Shown in pieces: positions 9,156 through 16,548 of a stretch of DNA of 64,000 nucleotides; position 1 is the stretch's first letter, and each line of letters begins with the position of its first letter. A program made the position numbers and the translations under genes. Source of the stretch: Streptomyces buecherae (GTDB taxonomy: Bacteria > Actinomycetota > Actinomycetes > Streptomycetales > Streptomycetaceae); contig NZ_CP060404.1 of NCBI RefSeq assembly GCF_014295035.1, positions 248,001 through 312,000 on the forward strand, given 5' to 3'. The notes under the pieces are model-generated. The model worked only from the letters and a program-made list of their open reading frames with translations, had not been told where the DNA came from and did no database searches.

Positions 9156-9974
9156 ATGGACGCGGAGGAGGCGGAGACCCTGGAGCCGGCCCGCGAGCGG
9201 GAGTCGGAGTCGGCGGCGAGCCGCCCGGCGGGGTTGATCGGGGCCGTCGACAACGTGTTGCGCCTGCTGCGCCTGTTCGAGGAGCACCAGGTGGTCCGCG
9301 TCAACCAGATCAGCCGCGACATGGGGCTCTCCCGCTCCACCGTGCACCGCCTGCTCTCGACGCTCGGCTACCACGAGTTCGTCGAGCAGGACACGCACTC
9401 GCGCGCGTACCGCCCGGGGCCCGCGCTGGTGGACATCGGCCTGTCCGTGGTGCGGAACATGGACATCCGCTCGATGGCGCGCAGCTCGCTCGTGCGGCTA
9501 CGGGACGAGACGGACGAGACGGTCCACCTGGCGACGCGGCGTGGCACGCGGATGCTGTACATCGACAGCGTCGAGAGCGAGCAGACCGTGCGGGTCAGCA
9601 GCCGGATCGGCTGGAGCCTGCCCGCGCACGCCACGGCGGCGGGCAAGGTGATGCTGGCCGAGCTGAGCGAGGAGCAGTTGGTCGCGCTCTACCCGTGCGA
9701 GCAGCTCGACGCCCCCACCGAGCGCGCCCCCGCCACGCGCACGGCGCTGCGCGATCACCTCGACGCGGTGCGCGGGCGCGGGTACGCGGTCAACCACGCC
9801 GAGAGCGAGGACGACGTGAGCGCGGTGGGCGCGGCCATTCGCGACCGGGCCGGTCGGGCCATCGCCGCCCTGGTGACCACGGCCCCCAAGTCCCGCGCCG
9901 ACGAGGCGTGGCTCGCGGCGACGGCGCGGGCCACGCTCCGCGTGGCATCGGAGCTGACCGCGCGGACGGGGTAG
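9156..9974 (+). CDS. IclR-family transcriptional regulator
   Basis: The 272-residue protein has an N-terminal winged helix-turn-helix (about residues 28-80, with RDMGLSRSTVHRLLSTLGYHEFV). A C-terminal IclR effector domain contains the typical GTRMLYIDSVES and PAHATAAGKVMLAEL stretches. The ATG at 9156 has no Shine-Dalgarno sequence but sits seven bases after a TACGGT -10-like hexamer, so translation is probably leaderless. An in-frame extension back to 8718 was rejected because it would run through the divergent promoter region and has no ribosome site. The regulator is transcribed away from the gentisate genes and most likely controls them, sensing 3-hydroxybenzoate, gentisate or a later intermediate. 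The effector is inferred from location only. Confidence 0.92.
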   Translation: MDAEEAETLEPARERESESAASRPAGLIGAVDNVLRLLRLFEEHQVVRVNQISRDMGLSRSTVHRLLSTLGYHEFVEQDTHSRAYRPGPALVDIGLSVVRNMDIRSMARSSLVRLRDETDETVHLATRRGTRMLYIDSVESEQTVRVSSRIGWSLPAHATAAGKVMLAELSEEQLVALYPCEQLDAPTERAPATRTALRDHLDAVRGRGYAVNHAESEDDVSAVGAAIRDRAGRAIAALVTTAPKSRADEAWLAATARATLRVASELTARTG

Positions 9975-10056
9975 CCACCCGCCCCACGGGGTCGCCCCGG
10001 TGCGGCGGCCACGGCCGCCCGGGGGCGCGGCGGCGGGCCCACCCGTCGGCCCCGGG

Positions 10057-10302
10057 TCAGAGCAGGTGCCGAGGGGTCCAGGTGAACTGGTCGCCGCCGA
10101 CCCACCGGATGACGTCGGGGTCCTCCAAGTCGAGATGGCGTACGCCCAGTTGCTGGGCGATCTCGATCACGTCCACCACCGACCTGGCCGTTCCCGCCAC
10201 CTCCCCGCCGACCTCCACCAACCGAAACGGTGGGCTGCCCGGCTGCACGGGCAGCACGACGAGACGGGGGGCCGAGATGTGCGGGCTATCACGTTCGGTC
10301 AT
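10057..10302 (-). CDS. Small hypothetical protein, paralogue of the next upstream gene
   Basis: An 81-residue protein of unknown function begins at an ATG directly preceded by GGAGGC. It ends with an acidic-aromatic stretch DLEDPDVIRWVGGDQFTW. The neighbouring gene (10489-10725) ends with a clearly related ALDDPEVVEWHGGGPDAW at the same distance from its C-terminus and has an identical GGAGGCATG start context. The two therefore look like a tandem duplication. No signal peptide, membrane segment or catalytic motif is visible. The open frame can be extended upstream, but the duplicate's start supports 10302. Confidence 0.7.
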   Translation of the reverse strand: MTERDSPHISAPRLVVLPVQPGSPPFRLVEVGGEVAGTARSVVDVIEIAQQLGVRHLDLEDPDVIRWVGGDQFTWTPRHLL

Positions 10303-10488
10303 GCCTCCACGGTGCCGCCTCTTCGCCCCTCGCGCACACCGACGAGCGGGCCCCGCGACCAGCCCGCCCCACGGGGCCGAACCGGAGGGCGTCGGCGACC
10401 GCCCCTCCCCCACACCGGCGGCCGGCCGAGCGAACACGTGAACCAACCGCTACCGCGCGCCGGGCGTGCCCGGCGGGTGGCGTCGGCC

Positions 10489-10725
10489 TCAGCGCGGGGG
10501 CGCGTCCAGCCACGCGTCGGGTCCGCCGCCGTGCCACTCGACCACCTCGGGGTCGTCCAGGGCGATGCGGTCCTCGGGCACGCCGGCGCGGCGCATCATC
10601 CGCACCACCTCGTCGGGCTCGACCGCCACCCCCACGTCGCGCCCGTCGATCGTCACCCGGCGCCGCCCGTCCAGCGGCGCGTCCACGACCACGCGCGGCG
10701 CCCCGCGCCCATTCGTCTCGTTCAT
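10489..10725 (-). CDS. Small hypothetical protein, paralogue of the gene at 10057-10302
   Basis: A 78-residue protein of unknown function. The ATG at 10725 is preceded by GGAGGC, the same start context as its downstream paralogue. Residues about 50-72 (EDRIALDDPEVVEWHGGG) match the paralogue's RHLDLEDPDVIRWVGG. The N-terminal part contains two short beta-like segments (RVTIDGRDVGVAV), suggesting a small folded alpha/beta domain. It shares orientation with its paralogue with a 186-base gap, so the two may or may not be co-transcribed. No function can be assigned. Confidence 0.7.
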   Translation of the reverse strand: MNETNGRGAPRVVVDAPLDGRRRVTIDGRDVGVAVEPDEVVRMMRRAGVPEDRIALDDPEVVEWHGGGPDAWLDAPPR

Positions 10726-10920
10726 GCCTCCAGCCTGCGATGCCGCGCCAGCCCACGCATCCCGGCGGGCGGCCGGGCCCGGTGCGGGTGCGCGGTCGCC
10801 CGCGAGGGCCGTCGCGCTGGGCGCCCCGGGCCGCGCGGCGACGGGTGGCCGGAAAGGGTCGGCCCGCGGTTCCTGGCGCTCCTTTGGGGGGATCATCGCC
10901 CCTGCTCGGCGTGGTTCGCG

Positions 10921-10947
10921 TCGAACGCATTCGAACAGTCGTATCAT
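10921..10947 (+). promoter_or_regulatory. Candidate promoter and operator of the 10955 gene
   Basis: TCGAA and TTCGA form a 5-base inverted repeat with a 4-base spacer (10921-10934), and TCGAAC also recurs as a direct repeat 10 bases apart. A -10-like TATCAT follows at 10942-10947. The repeat would overlap the -35 position and could be a repressor site. Its spacing is two bases too short for a LexA box. Confidence 0.4.
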
Positions 10948-10954
10948 TCTCGGC

Positions 10955-11299
10955 ATGGCCGAAACGTTTGAGTTTCCTCGCGATCTTCTGGCAGCCCAGG
11001 AGGAGCTGCATCAGGTCCGTGCCCGGTTGCTGGCGCTCTACGAGCGGTTGCCCTGGTCCGTGGAGCCGGCGCCCGGTTTCAGGGACCAGGACCTGTGGCG
11101 CCCCCGCGAACGGCCGGACTCCCCGGGCTGGCCCGAGCCGGAGCGTACCGAGGTGGCCGAGTTGCGCGAGCGCGAGCTCGCCCTGGCCACGACGGTGAGC
11201 CAGCACCCGTTCTGGGCCACGCTCAGCGGCCCGCGGGTGCCGGCCGGACGCATGGCGCTCAAGCACGCGCACGAGCAGCCGGCGAGCGAGAGCGCCTGA
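10955..11299 (+). CDS. Hypothetical protein, 114 residues, probably leaderless
   Basis: A soluble Glu/Arg/Leu-rich protein beginning MAETFEFPRDLLAAQEELHQ, with two likely amphipathic helices (about residues 10-30 and 65-85) and a conserved-looking tryptophan-proline stretch (LPWSVEP...GWPEPERTEV) between them. I do not recognise its function. There is no Shine-Dalgarno sequence. A TATCAT hexamer at 10942-10947 is followed after seven bases by the ATG, so the transcript is probably leaderless. A TCGAA-CGCA-TTCGA inverted repeat lies just upstream at 10921-10934. The gene is isolated between oppositely oriented neighbours. Confidence 0.7.
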   Translation: MAETFEFPRDLLAAQEELHQVRARLLALYERLPWSVEPAPGFRDQDLWRPRERPDSPGWPEPERTEVAELRERELALATTVSQHPFWATLSGPRVPAGRMALKHAHEQPASESA

Positions 11300-11377
11300 G
11301 TCGCCCGCGAGGCCGGCCGCCCCCGCCGTCCGGCGCGTGATCGCGGCTGGCGCCGGTGCGAGGGCGGCCGGGCGCGA

Positions 11378-11413
11378 GCGCGCCGCGCCCGACCGTGGGG
11401 TCGGGCGGCGCGC
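11378..11413. terminator. Bidirectional stem-loop terminator
   Basis: CCCGACC at 11388-11394 pairs with GGTCGGG at 11399-11405 around a GTGG loop. The stem is extended by GCGCGCCG (11378-11385) with CGGCGCGC (11406-11413) after a 2-base bulge. It lies 79 bases after the 10955 gene. It also lies downstream of the convergent LPMO gene. Confidence 0.65.
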
Positions 11414-11662
11414 GTCGCGCGGGAGGGGGCGAGGCCGGCGCGTCGGCAAGGCCCGGGGGCGGCCGTGGGAGGCCGCCACTCAAGGGCGGGCCGGGCCGCG
11501 GCGCCGGGCACCCGCCCCCTGGCGGAGCCCGCGGCTTCGCTTACGCCGCGCGCCGCTGGCCGGCTGTCGGTCCGGCCAGCGGCTGTGGGCGCTGGACGCG
11601 CCCGGGTGGGGCCGGCGCGCAGGAGGTGACGCGCCGACCCCTGGCCCGATGGGCCGGTGGGA
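11414..11662. other. Non-coding stretch after the 10955 gene
   Basis: Together with the hairpin at 11378-11413, this fills the 363-base gap between convergent genes. It is extremely GC-rich, carries no ribosome site followed by a plausible frame, and holds no other recognisable signal. Confidence 0.5.
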
Positions 11663-12577
11663 TCAGGCCGTCTTGCGGCGGCGGAACATGATGAAGCAGG
11701 CCGCCGTGATGCCGACGGCCGCCGCGCCCGCGATGGTCTGCGGGACCGTGCTGCCGTCGCCCGCCGCGGCGGCGGTGTTCTCGGCGTTCAGGGCGACCTT
11801 GCCGTCCTGGGCGGCGAGCTTGTTGGACGCGGCCTGCTCACCGGGCAGGTCACCGCCGTGGCCGTGGTGGGTCACGGTCGACTTGTCGGCACCCGCGTCG
11901 ATCTCCTGCTGGGTCGGGGCCTTGGCGGCGACCTGGGCGGCCTGGCCGAAGACGACGTCGGAGCAGCTGTAGAAGGCCTCGGCGCTGTCGTTGCGCTGCC
12001 AGACCTTGTACAGCATGTGCCGGCCGCTGCGCTCGGGCAGGGTGCCGGAGAACTCGTACCAGCCGCTGGGCGCGGTGCGGGCGGTGCCGGCCTTGGCGAC
12101 CGGAGCGGTCTCCAGGTCGGACCACTTGAGGGGCTTGGTGGGGTCGTAGCCCGGCTTGGTGATGTACACGGTCATGGTGCCGGGGTGGGCGGCGGTGACG
12201 CGGTAGCGGAAGTTGATCGCCCCGGAGGAGACCTTGGTCGCGGGCCAGTCGGTACGGGCCCAGTCGAGCGCCTTGTACTTCTCACGGTTGGCCGAGCACA
12301 ACTTGCCATCCGGGATCAGCCTCTGGTGCTGGCCGTTGGCGTTGGCGATGTTCACCTCGTTCCAGTCGTAGAGCGGCTGGGTGCCGCTCGTCGCGACGAG
12401 GTCCTTGCACACCTGCGTCTTGGGGTTCTCCGGGCCCTCGGCGTAGCAGGTGGCGACGCGACTGACCGGGCCGAACATCGTGCCGTGGGCGCTGGCCTGA
12501 CCGGGCGTGAAGGTCACGAGCAGCGCGGACGCGGCACCGACCGCGCCCAGGGAGGCGGCCTTGCGTCGAACGGACAT
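11663..12577 (-). CDS. AA10 lytic polysaccharide monooxygenase (chitin-binding), C-terminally membrane-anchored
   Basis: This 304-residue secreted copper enzyme is predicted to oxidatively cleave chitin or cellulose. The ATG at 12577 has GGAG six bases upstream. Residues 1-30 are a signal peptide ending ASA. Cleavage exposes His31 (HGTMFGPVSR), which with His131 (AAHPGTM) forms the copper histidine brace. The catalytic domain spans about 31-215. An Ala/Gln/Asp-rich linker follows, then a hydrophobic helix (about 282-298) and an RRRKTA tail, so the enzyme should stay tethered to the membrane. No LPXTG or LAXTG sortase motif is visible, and there is no separate carbohydrate-binding module. A DasR-like operator lies 145 bases upstream, indicating control by N-acetylglucosamine/chitin status. 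Confidence 0.93.
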   Translation of the reverse strand: MSVRRKAASLGAVGAASALLVTFTPGQASAHGTMFGPVSRVATCYAEGPENPKTQVCKDLVATSGTQPLYDWNEVNIANANGQHQRLIPDGKLCSANREKYKALDWARTDWPATKVSSGAINFRYRVTAAHPGTMTVYITKPGYDPTKPLKWSDLETAPVAKAGTARTAPSGWYEFSGTLPERSGRHMLYKVWQRNDSAEAFYSCSDVVFGQAAQVAAKAPTQQEIDAGADKSTVTHHGHGGDLPGEQAASNKLAAQDGKVALNAENTAAAAGDGSTVPQTIAGAAAVGITAACFIMFRRRKTA

Positions 12578-13320
12578 CGGGGGCTCCATTCTCCAACTTG
12601 GGGGGAACACAAGTGAAAAACGATCTACAGGCAGGGGACATCGCACAGCCCCCAGGGGCGTAGCGCGCTGGGACGCAGCACGTCACGGCTTCCCGGAGGT
12701 CATTCAGAGGCAGGGTCGCATTGGCCTAGACCATCCACAAGAGTCGTGCACATGGCAATCCGGAAGGGCCCTCCGGCGGCTGAATCTTTGCCCCCGCTTC
12801 GCGGCCGACGCGAAGACCGTGCTCACCACACCGACTTCGCGGGGATCTCCGCACGCCAACCGGCACTTACCGGGCTACCGCCGGTCTCCGTGGCCAGCGT
12901 CACGACGGCGACTGATCGTTCGTTAGGTGAGCGGCGGTCGCCTCATGTTGACGCATAAACGACGTTCCCGGACCCGGGCCGCCACCCCTCGCGCCGCCGC
13001 GCCCCGGCCCCGCCCACGCCGCTGGCCAGGTGCGCGACGCGCGGACGCCGCACGGACGTGCGACGCGCGGGACCTCGCGTCACCTGGGATATCGAGCCGA
13101 TCAGCGACTCCTGTCGGTTGCTCGTCCCGCGCGGCCAGCTCCGCGAGGGCGCCGACGAACAGTCCCACGGCGGCTGGCCGACGATCCTCTCCGGCCTCAG
13201 GACCTGACGGGAGACGAGCGAGCGCCTCACCACGCCCGGATCGCCGAGGTACCCCTGACGCCGGCCCGCGCGGCCCCAGGCCGGGCCCGGGCGGGGCGAC
13301 CGGGCGGCGACAATGGGGGG
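12578..13320. other. Non-coding region upstream of the LPMO gene
   Basis: A 743-base gap between divergent genes. The first 340 bases are comparatively AT-rich and contain the DasR-like site at 12719-12735. The remainder is GC-rich; open frames exist there but none has a convincing ribosome site or recognisable protein. No RNA gene was recognised. Confidence 0.5.
12719..12735. promoter_or_regulatory. DasR-responsive element (dre) candidate upstream of the LPMO gene
   Basis: TGGCCTAGACCA at 12722-12733 matches the dre core TGGTCTAGACCA at 11 of 12 positions. It lies 145 bases upstream of the LPMO start codon. DasR is the GntR-family regulator of chitin and N-acetylglucosamine genes in streptomycetes. 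The match is seen in the sequence; binding is inferred. Confidence 0.7.
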
Positions 13321-13767
13321 ATGGCCAAGAAGAGCGCGCGCCGGCGACCGGCGACCGGACCGACGACCGAGCCCCGGGTGGGGCCCGCATCCCCGTGCCC
13401 CTGCGGGCTCGCCGCCACCTACCGCACGTGCTGCGGCAGCCTGCACAGCGGGCACACCACGGCCGCCAGCGCGGAGCGGCTGATGCGCTCGCGCTACAGC
13501 GCGTTCGTCGTCCGCGACGCCGCGTACCTGCTGCGGAGCTGGCACTCCAGCACCCGCCCCGGCGGCATCAGCTTCGAGCCGGCCCAGCGGTGGACCGGCC
13601 TGGAGGTCCTGCGCACCACGGGCGGCACCGCCTTCCACACCGACGGCACCGTCGAGTTCCGGGCACACTTCACGGTGCGCGGCCGCGCGCACAGCCAGCA
13701 CGAACTGAGCCACTTCGTCCGCGAGGACGGGCACTGGGTCTACCTGAGCGCCGCCGAGGACCACTGA
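13321..13767 (+). CDS. YchJ-family (UPF0225) SEC-C-type protein
   Basis: A 148-residue protein with an N-terminal cysteine cluster CPCGLAATYRTCCGSLHSG (residues about 25-43), typical of the SEC-C zinc motif of YchJ/UPF0225 proteins. An NTF2-like domain follows, with the family's LMRSRYSAFVVRDAAYLLRSWH and FRAHFTVRGR...HELSHFVREDGHWVYL stretches. The biochemical role of the family is not known. ATG at 13321 is chosen as the first Met before the conserved region; a GGGGGG run lies immediately upstream. It is a single gene, convergent with the methyltransferase gene. Confidence 0.9.
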   Translation: MAKKSARRRPATGPTTEPRVGPASPCPCGLAATYRTCCGSLHSGHTTAASAERLMRSRYSAFVVRDAAYLLRSWHSSTRPGGISFEPAQRWTGLEVLRTTGGTAFHTDGTVEFRAHFTVRGRAHSQHELSHFVREDGHWVYLSAAEDH

Positions 13768-13843
13768 CGGCCCACCCGCGAGGCTGCGGCCCGCGCGAGC
13801 GCGCCAGCCGCCCCCGCGCCCAGGGCTTGCCGGCCCCCGGCCG

Positions 13844-14785
13844 TCAGGGCTTGCGGGCCACCGCGCCGTACATCGAGACGTCGGCGTCCGGGACGCGAGC
13901 GCCGGCGCCCGGGTCGGGGCGCCAGCGGTGGATCGGCGCCACCCCCGGCTCGACCAGGTCGAGCCCGTCGAAGAAGCGCTCGGCGTCGGCCCTGGTGCCC
14001 TGCCGCAGGGCGACGCCCGACTGCCGGTAGACCTCGGCCGCGCGGGCCATCCGCGCGGGAGCGAAGTCCGTCGTCGCGTAGGACAGTGCCAGGTACGAAC
14101 CGGCGGGCAGGGGCCGCAGCAGCTCGCGCACGATCGCGTACGGGTCGTGCCCCGGCGGCAGGAAGTGCAGCACGGAGATCAGCGTCAGCGCCACCGGCCG
14201 CGTCAGGTCGAGCGTCTCGCGCACCTCCTGGGAGGCCACGATGGCCGCGGGGTCGCGCAGGTCGCCGTGGAGGTAGCTGGTGCGGCCCTGCGGGGTGCTG
14301 CGCAGCAGGGCGTGCGCGTGGGCCAGCACGATGGGGTCGTTGTCCACGTAGACGACCCGCGCCTCAGGCGCCGCGCCCTGGGCGACCTGGTGCAGGTTGG
14401 GCTCGGTGGGGATGCCGGTGCCGATGTCGAGAAACTGGGTGACGCCGGCCGTCCGGGTGAGGTATTCGACGGCCCGGTGCAGGAACGCCCGGTTGGTGCG
14501 GGCGATCGTACGGGCCGTCGGCAGGACCTCGAGGACGCGCTCGGCCGCTTCCCAGTCGGCCGGGTAGTTGTCCTTGCCGCCGAGGAAGTAGTCGTACATC
14601 CGCGCCGCGTGCGCCCGCCCGTAGGTGGCGCCGGGGTCCTGCGGCGCGGGGGTCGGGGGTGGCAGCGGCGCCGGGTCGGTGGCGAGCGCCGAATCCGCCG
14701 CGACGACCGGCGCGGCCTGCTGGCCGGGTGGGGCGGGTGCGGGCGGGGTGTCCTGCGCGGTGGTCTGCGGCGGCTCGTGCGTCAC
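13844..14785 (-). CDS. SAM-dependent methyltransferase, DUF574 family
   Basis: A 313-residue protein of the actinomycete S-adenosyl methyltransferase family. After a Pro/Ala-rich N-terminus of about 55 residues come RMYDYFLGGKDNYPADWEAAERV and the SAM site VTQFLDIGTGIPTEPNLHQVA, then VVYVDNDPIVLAHAHALL. Members are usually paired with XRE/DUF5753 regulators, as here, and their substrate is unknown. GTG at 14785 has GGAGG six bases upstream. An in-frame ATG at 14791 overlaps the stop of the upstream regulator (ATGA). Either way translation is coupled to that gene. Confidence 0.9.
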   Translation of the reverse strand: MTHEPPQTTAQDTPPAPAPPGQQAAPVVAADSALATDPAPLPPPTPAPQDPGATYGRAHAARMYDYFLGGKDNYPADWEAAERVLEVLPTARTIARTNRAFLHRAVEYLTRTAGVTQFLDIGTGIPTEPNLHQVAQGAAPEARVVYVDNDPIVLAHAHALLRSTPQGRTSYLHGDLRDPAAIVASQEVRETLDLTRPVALTLISVLHFLPPGHDPYAIVRELLRPLPAGSYLALSYATTDFAPARMARAAEVYRQSGVALRQGTRADAERFFDGLDLVEPGVAPIHRWRPDPGAGARVPDADVSMYGAVARKP

Positions 14786-14787
14786 CG

Positions 14788-15687
14788 TCATCCTCCAGGG
14801 CCGTGGGGGGCGTCGCTCCAGTGTGCGTGAAGCTCCCCCAGCCGGTCGCGCGAGGCACTCGCCTGCAGTGCCTGGGCACACAGGTGGTCCAAGGCCGCCT
14901 GGTAGCGCGCGACGTGCTCGCGCTTGGTGTCGATGGTCGGTGCGGTGAGCCCGTTCTCACTGGAGACGATGTCGGGCAGCTCCCGCGCGCGGACCCGGAA
15001 GACGGTGAAGGCCCCCGCCCCGGCGGCCACGTGCGGGCCGAGTTCGTACGGCATGAGCTGCAGGGTCACGTGCGGCAGCGCGGACAGTTCCAGGAGGCGC
15101 GCGACCTGGTCGCCCATGACCTTGGGGCCGCCAACCGGCCAGCGCAGCACGGTCTCGTCGAGCACGATCCACAGCCGCGGGGGCTCCTCGCGGCGCAGCA
15201 GCGCCTGCCGTCGCATCCGCAGCTCCACGCGGCGCTCGGTGCGCTCCGGGTCGGGCGCGGTCAGCGGGTCGTCGGCGTGCAGCAGGGCCCGGGCGTACTC
15301 CTCGGTCTGGAGCAGGTCGGGCACGTGTTGCGGAGCGTAGCCGCGTATGAGCTGGGCGGCCTCGTCGAGCCCGATGCGCGTGCGCAGCCACTCGGGGGCC
15401 ACGTCCCGGTAGGGGTGCCACCAGCTCGGCTGGCTGGCCTCGTCCGCGAGGCGCTGGACAGCCTCGGCCTTCTCGCGCGCGGTCACGCCGTAGCAGTCGA
15501 GGAGCGCCATCAGGGAGGCGCGCAGGTAGCGCGTGGCCTGGCCGGCCTCCATGCGCCGGATCGTCGCCTCGCTGACTCCCACCGCCCTGGCCGCTTCCAG
15601 GTACGACCTGCCCGCGCTCTCGCGGAGCTCCTTGAGCTGGGCTCCCAGGATCTGCCGAAGCACCTCTGGGGGATCGCCGGCGGCCAA
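14788..15687 (-). CDS. Helix-turn-helix (XRE) regulator with DUF5753 domain
   Basis: A 299-residue DNA-binding protein of the WhiJ-like XRE/DUF5753 class common in streptomycetes. The helix-turn-helix lies at about residues 14-65 (LKELRESAGRSYLEAARAVGVSEATIRRMEAG). The C-terminal domain contains the usual IRGYAPQHVPDLLQTEEYARAL and MGDQVARLLELSALPHVTLQLMPYE stretches. The TTG start at 15687 is preferred because AGGAGG sits six bases upstream; longer frames run into the promoter repeats. It forms a two-gene operon with the methyltransferase gene. Such regulators often act with small DUF397 partners, none of which is adjacent here. Confidence 0.9.
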   Translation of the reverse strand: MAAGDPPEVLRQILGAQLKELRESAGRSYLEAARAVGVSEATIRRMEAGQATRYLRASLMALLDCYGVTAREKAEAVQRLADEASQPSWWHPYRDVAPEWLRTRIGLDEAAQLIRGYAPQHVPDLLQTEEYARALLHADDPLTAPDPERTERRVELRMRRQALLRREEPPRLWIVLDETVLRWPVGGPKVMGDQVARLLELSALPHVTLQLMPYELGPHVAAGAGAFTVFRVRARELPDIVSSENGLTAPTIDTKREHVARYQAALDHLCAQALQASASRDRLGELHAHWSDAPHGPGG

Positions 15688-15707
15688 TCCGTCCCTCCTC
15701 GCTGAAC

Positions 15708-15731
15708 TGCAATTTGCAAACTGGACTTGCA
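15708..15731. promoter_or_regulatory. TTGCA repeat cluster upstream of the XRE regulator gene
   Basis: TGCAA-T-TTGCA forms a perfect inverted repeat at 15708-15718, and a further TTGCA half-site follows at 15727-15731. The cluster is only about 20 bases upstream of the regulator's start codon and is unusually AT-rich. An autoregulatory operator is plausible. Confidence 0.45.
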
Positions 15732-15898
15732 TTCTGACTTTTTCCCTCACCATAGTGGGTGGTGGTCTGGAGCACAGGAGATGGAGACGTACGCACCCGC
15801 CAGGCCCCGCGCCCGCCGTTCCGGACGGGCTCACCCACTCACGCGCCTTCCCCCAGCGGCAGTGACCACCCGCCTACGGGAAGGCTCCCGGAGGACAC

Positions 15899-16528
15899 AT
15901 GGCCCGCTATCCCGCCCGAGAGCGGCTGGCGCATTGGTTCTCGCAGGGCGGCCACCCGCGCCGACCAGCGCTGACCCCCGAACGGGCCGACGCAGCCGAA
16001 CGGTGGATCAGCGCTTCGCATCCACGCCCCGAACGGCTCGCGGCCGAATGGCAGCGCCCGCCGCGGAACACCGCACTGGTGCCCGCCGGCTGCGGCTGGG
16101 ACGCCGTCGCCGTGCCCTGCACGCTGGCCGCGGCAGCCGCCGACGAGCTGACCGCCGAGCAGCGCGCCGACCTGGAGGGCGTGCCGCTGCTGTGCGATCT
16201 GGACTGCCAGCTCGTCTACATTCCCGTGGCCCTCGGCAGCGCGGACCGCTGGGGCGATCCGGCCGTCACGGTGCTCAGCCACGACGACTGGCTGGTGATG
16301 CCCCACCCGCGTAACCCACCGGCCGGGCACCGCGCCCTGTGGCTCTCGCTGCCCGACGGCAGTGGGCGGCTGGCCGACGTGCGCGTGCTGCGCCTGGCCG
16401 TCGCGCAGGCCCGCGCCCGCCAGCGCGCCGCGCGCCCGCTGGTGCACACCGCCCCCCGCGCCTACGTGCCACGGGGGCCGGTTCCGCCGCAGCGCACCGC
16501 CGGCTGCGGCGAGCTCGGCTACCGCTAG
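15899..16528 (+). CDS. Hypothetical protein, 209 residues
   Basis: The ATG at 15899 follows a good GGAGG site (six-base spacing). The protein begins MARYPARERLAHWFSQGG. It has a globular middle with WDAVAVPCTLAAAAADEL and CDLDCQLVYIPVALGSADRWGDPAVTVLSHDDWLVMPHP, and an Arg/Pro-rich C-terminus. The middle weakly recalls the N-terminal part of bifunctional primase/polymerase-like proteins that often sit next to XRE/DUF5753 regulators, but I cannot assign a function. It is divergent from the XRE gene and shares its promoter region. No membrane segment or signal peptide is visible. Confidence 0.75.
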   Translation: MARYPARERLAHWFSQGGHPRRPALTPERADAAERWISASHPRPERLAAEWQRPPRNTALVPAGCGWDAVAVPCTLAAAAADELTAEQRADLEGVPLLCDLDCQLVYIPVALGSADRWGDPAVTVLSHDDWLVMPHPRNPPAGHRALWLSLPDGSGRLADVRVLRLAVAQARARQRAARPLVHTAPRAYVPRGPVPPQRTAGCGELGYR

Positions 16529-16548
16529 CGTCCGCGTCCTCGAGTCGC

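Noticed and set aside
10921..10936. LexA/SOS box at the TCGAAC repeats
   Set aside because: The spacing and second half-site do not fit TCGAAC-N4-GTTCGA; the inverted repeat has a spacer two bases too short.
12943..13764. Minus-strand open frame upstream of and opposite the YchJ-like gene
   Set aside because: Low-complexity translation that overlaps a well-supported gene on the other strand.
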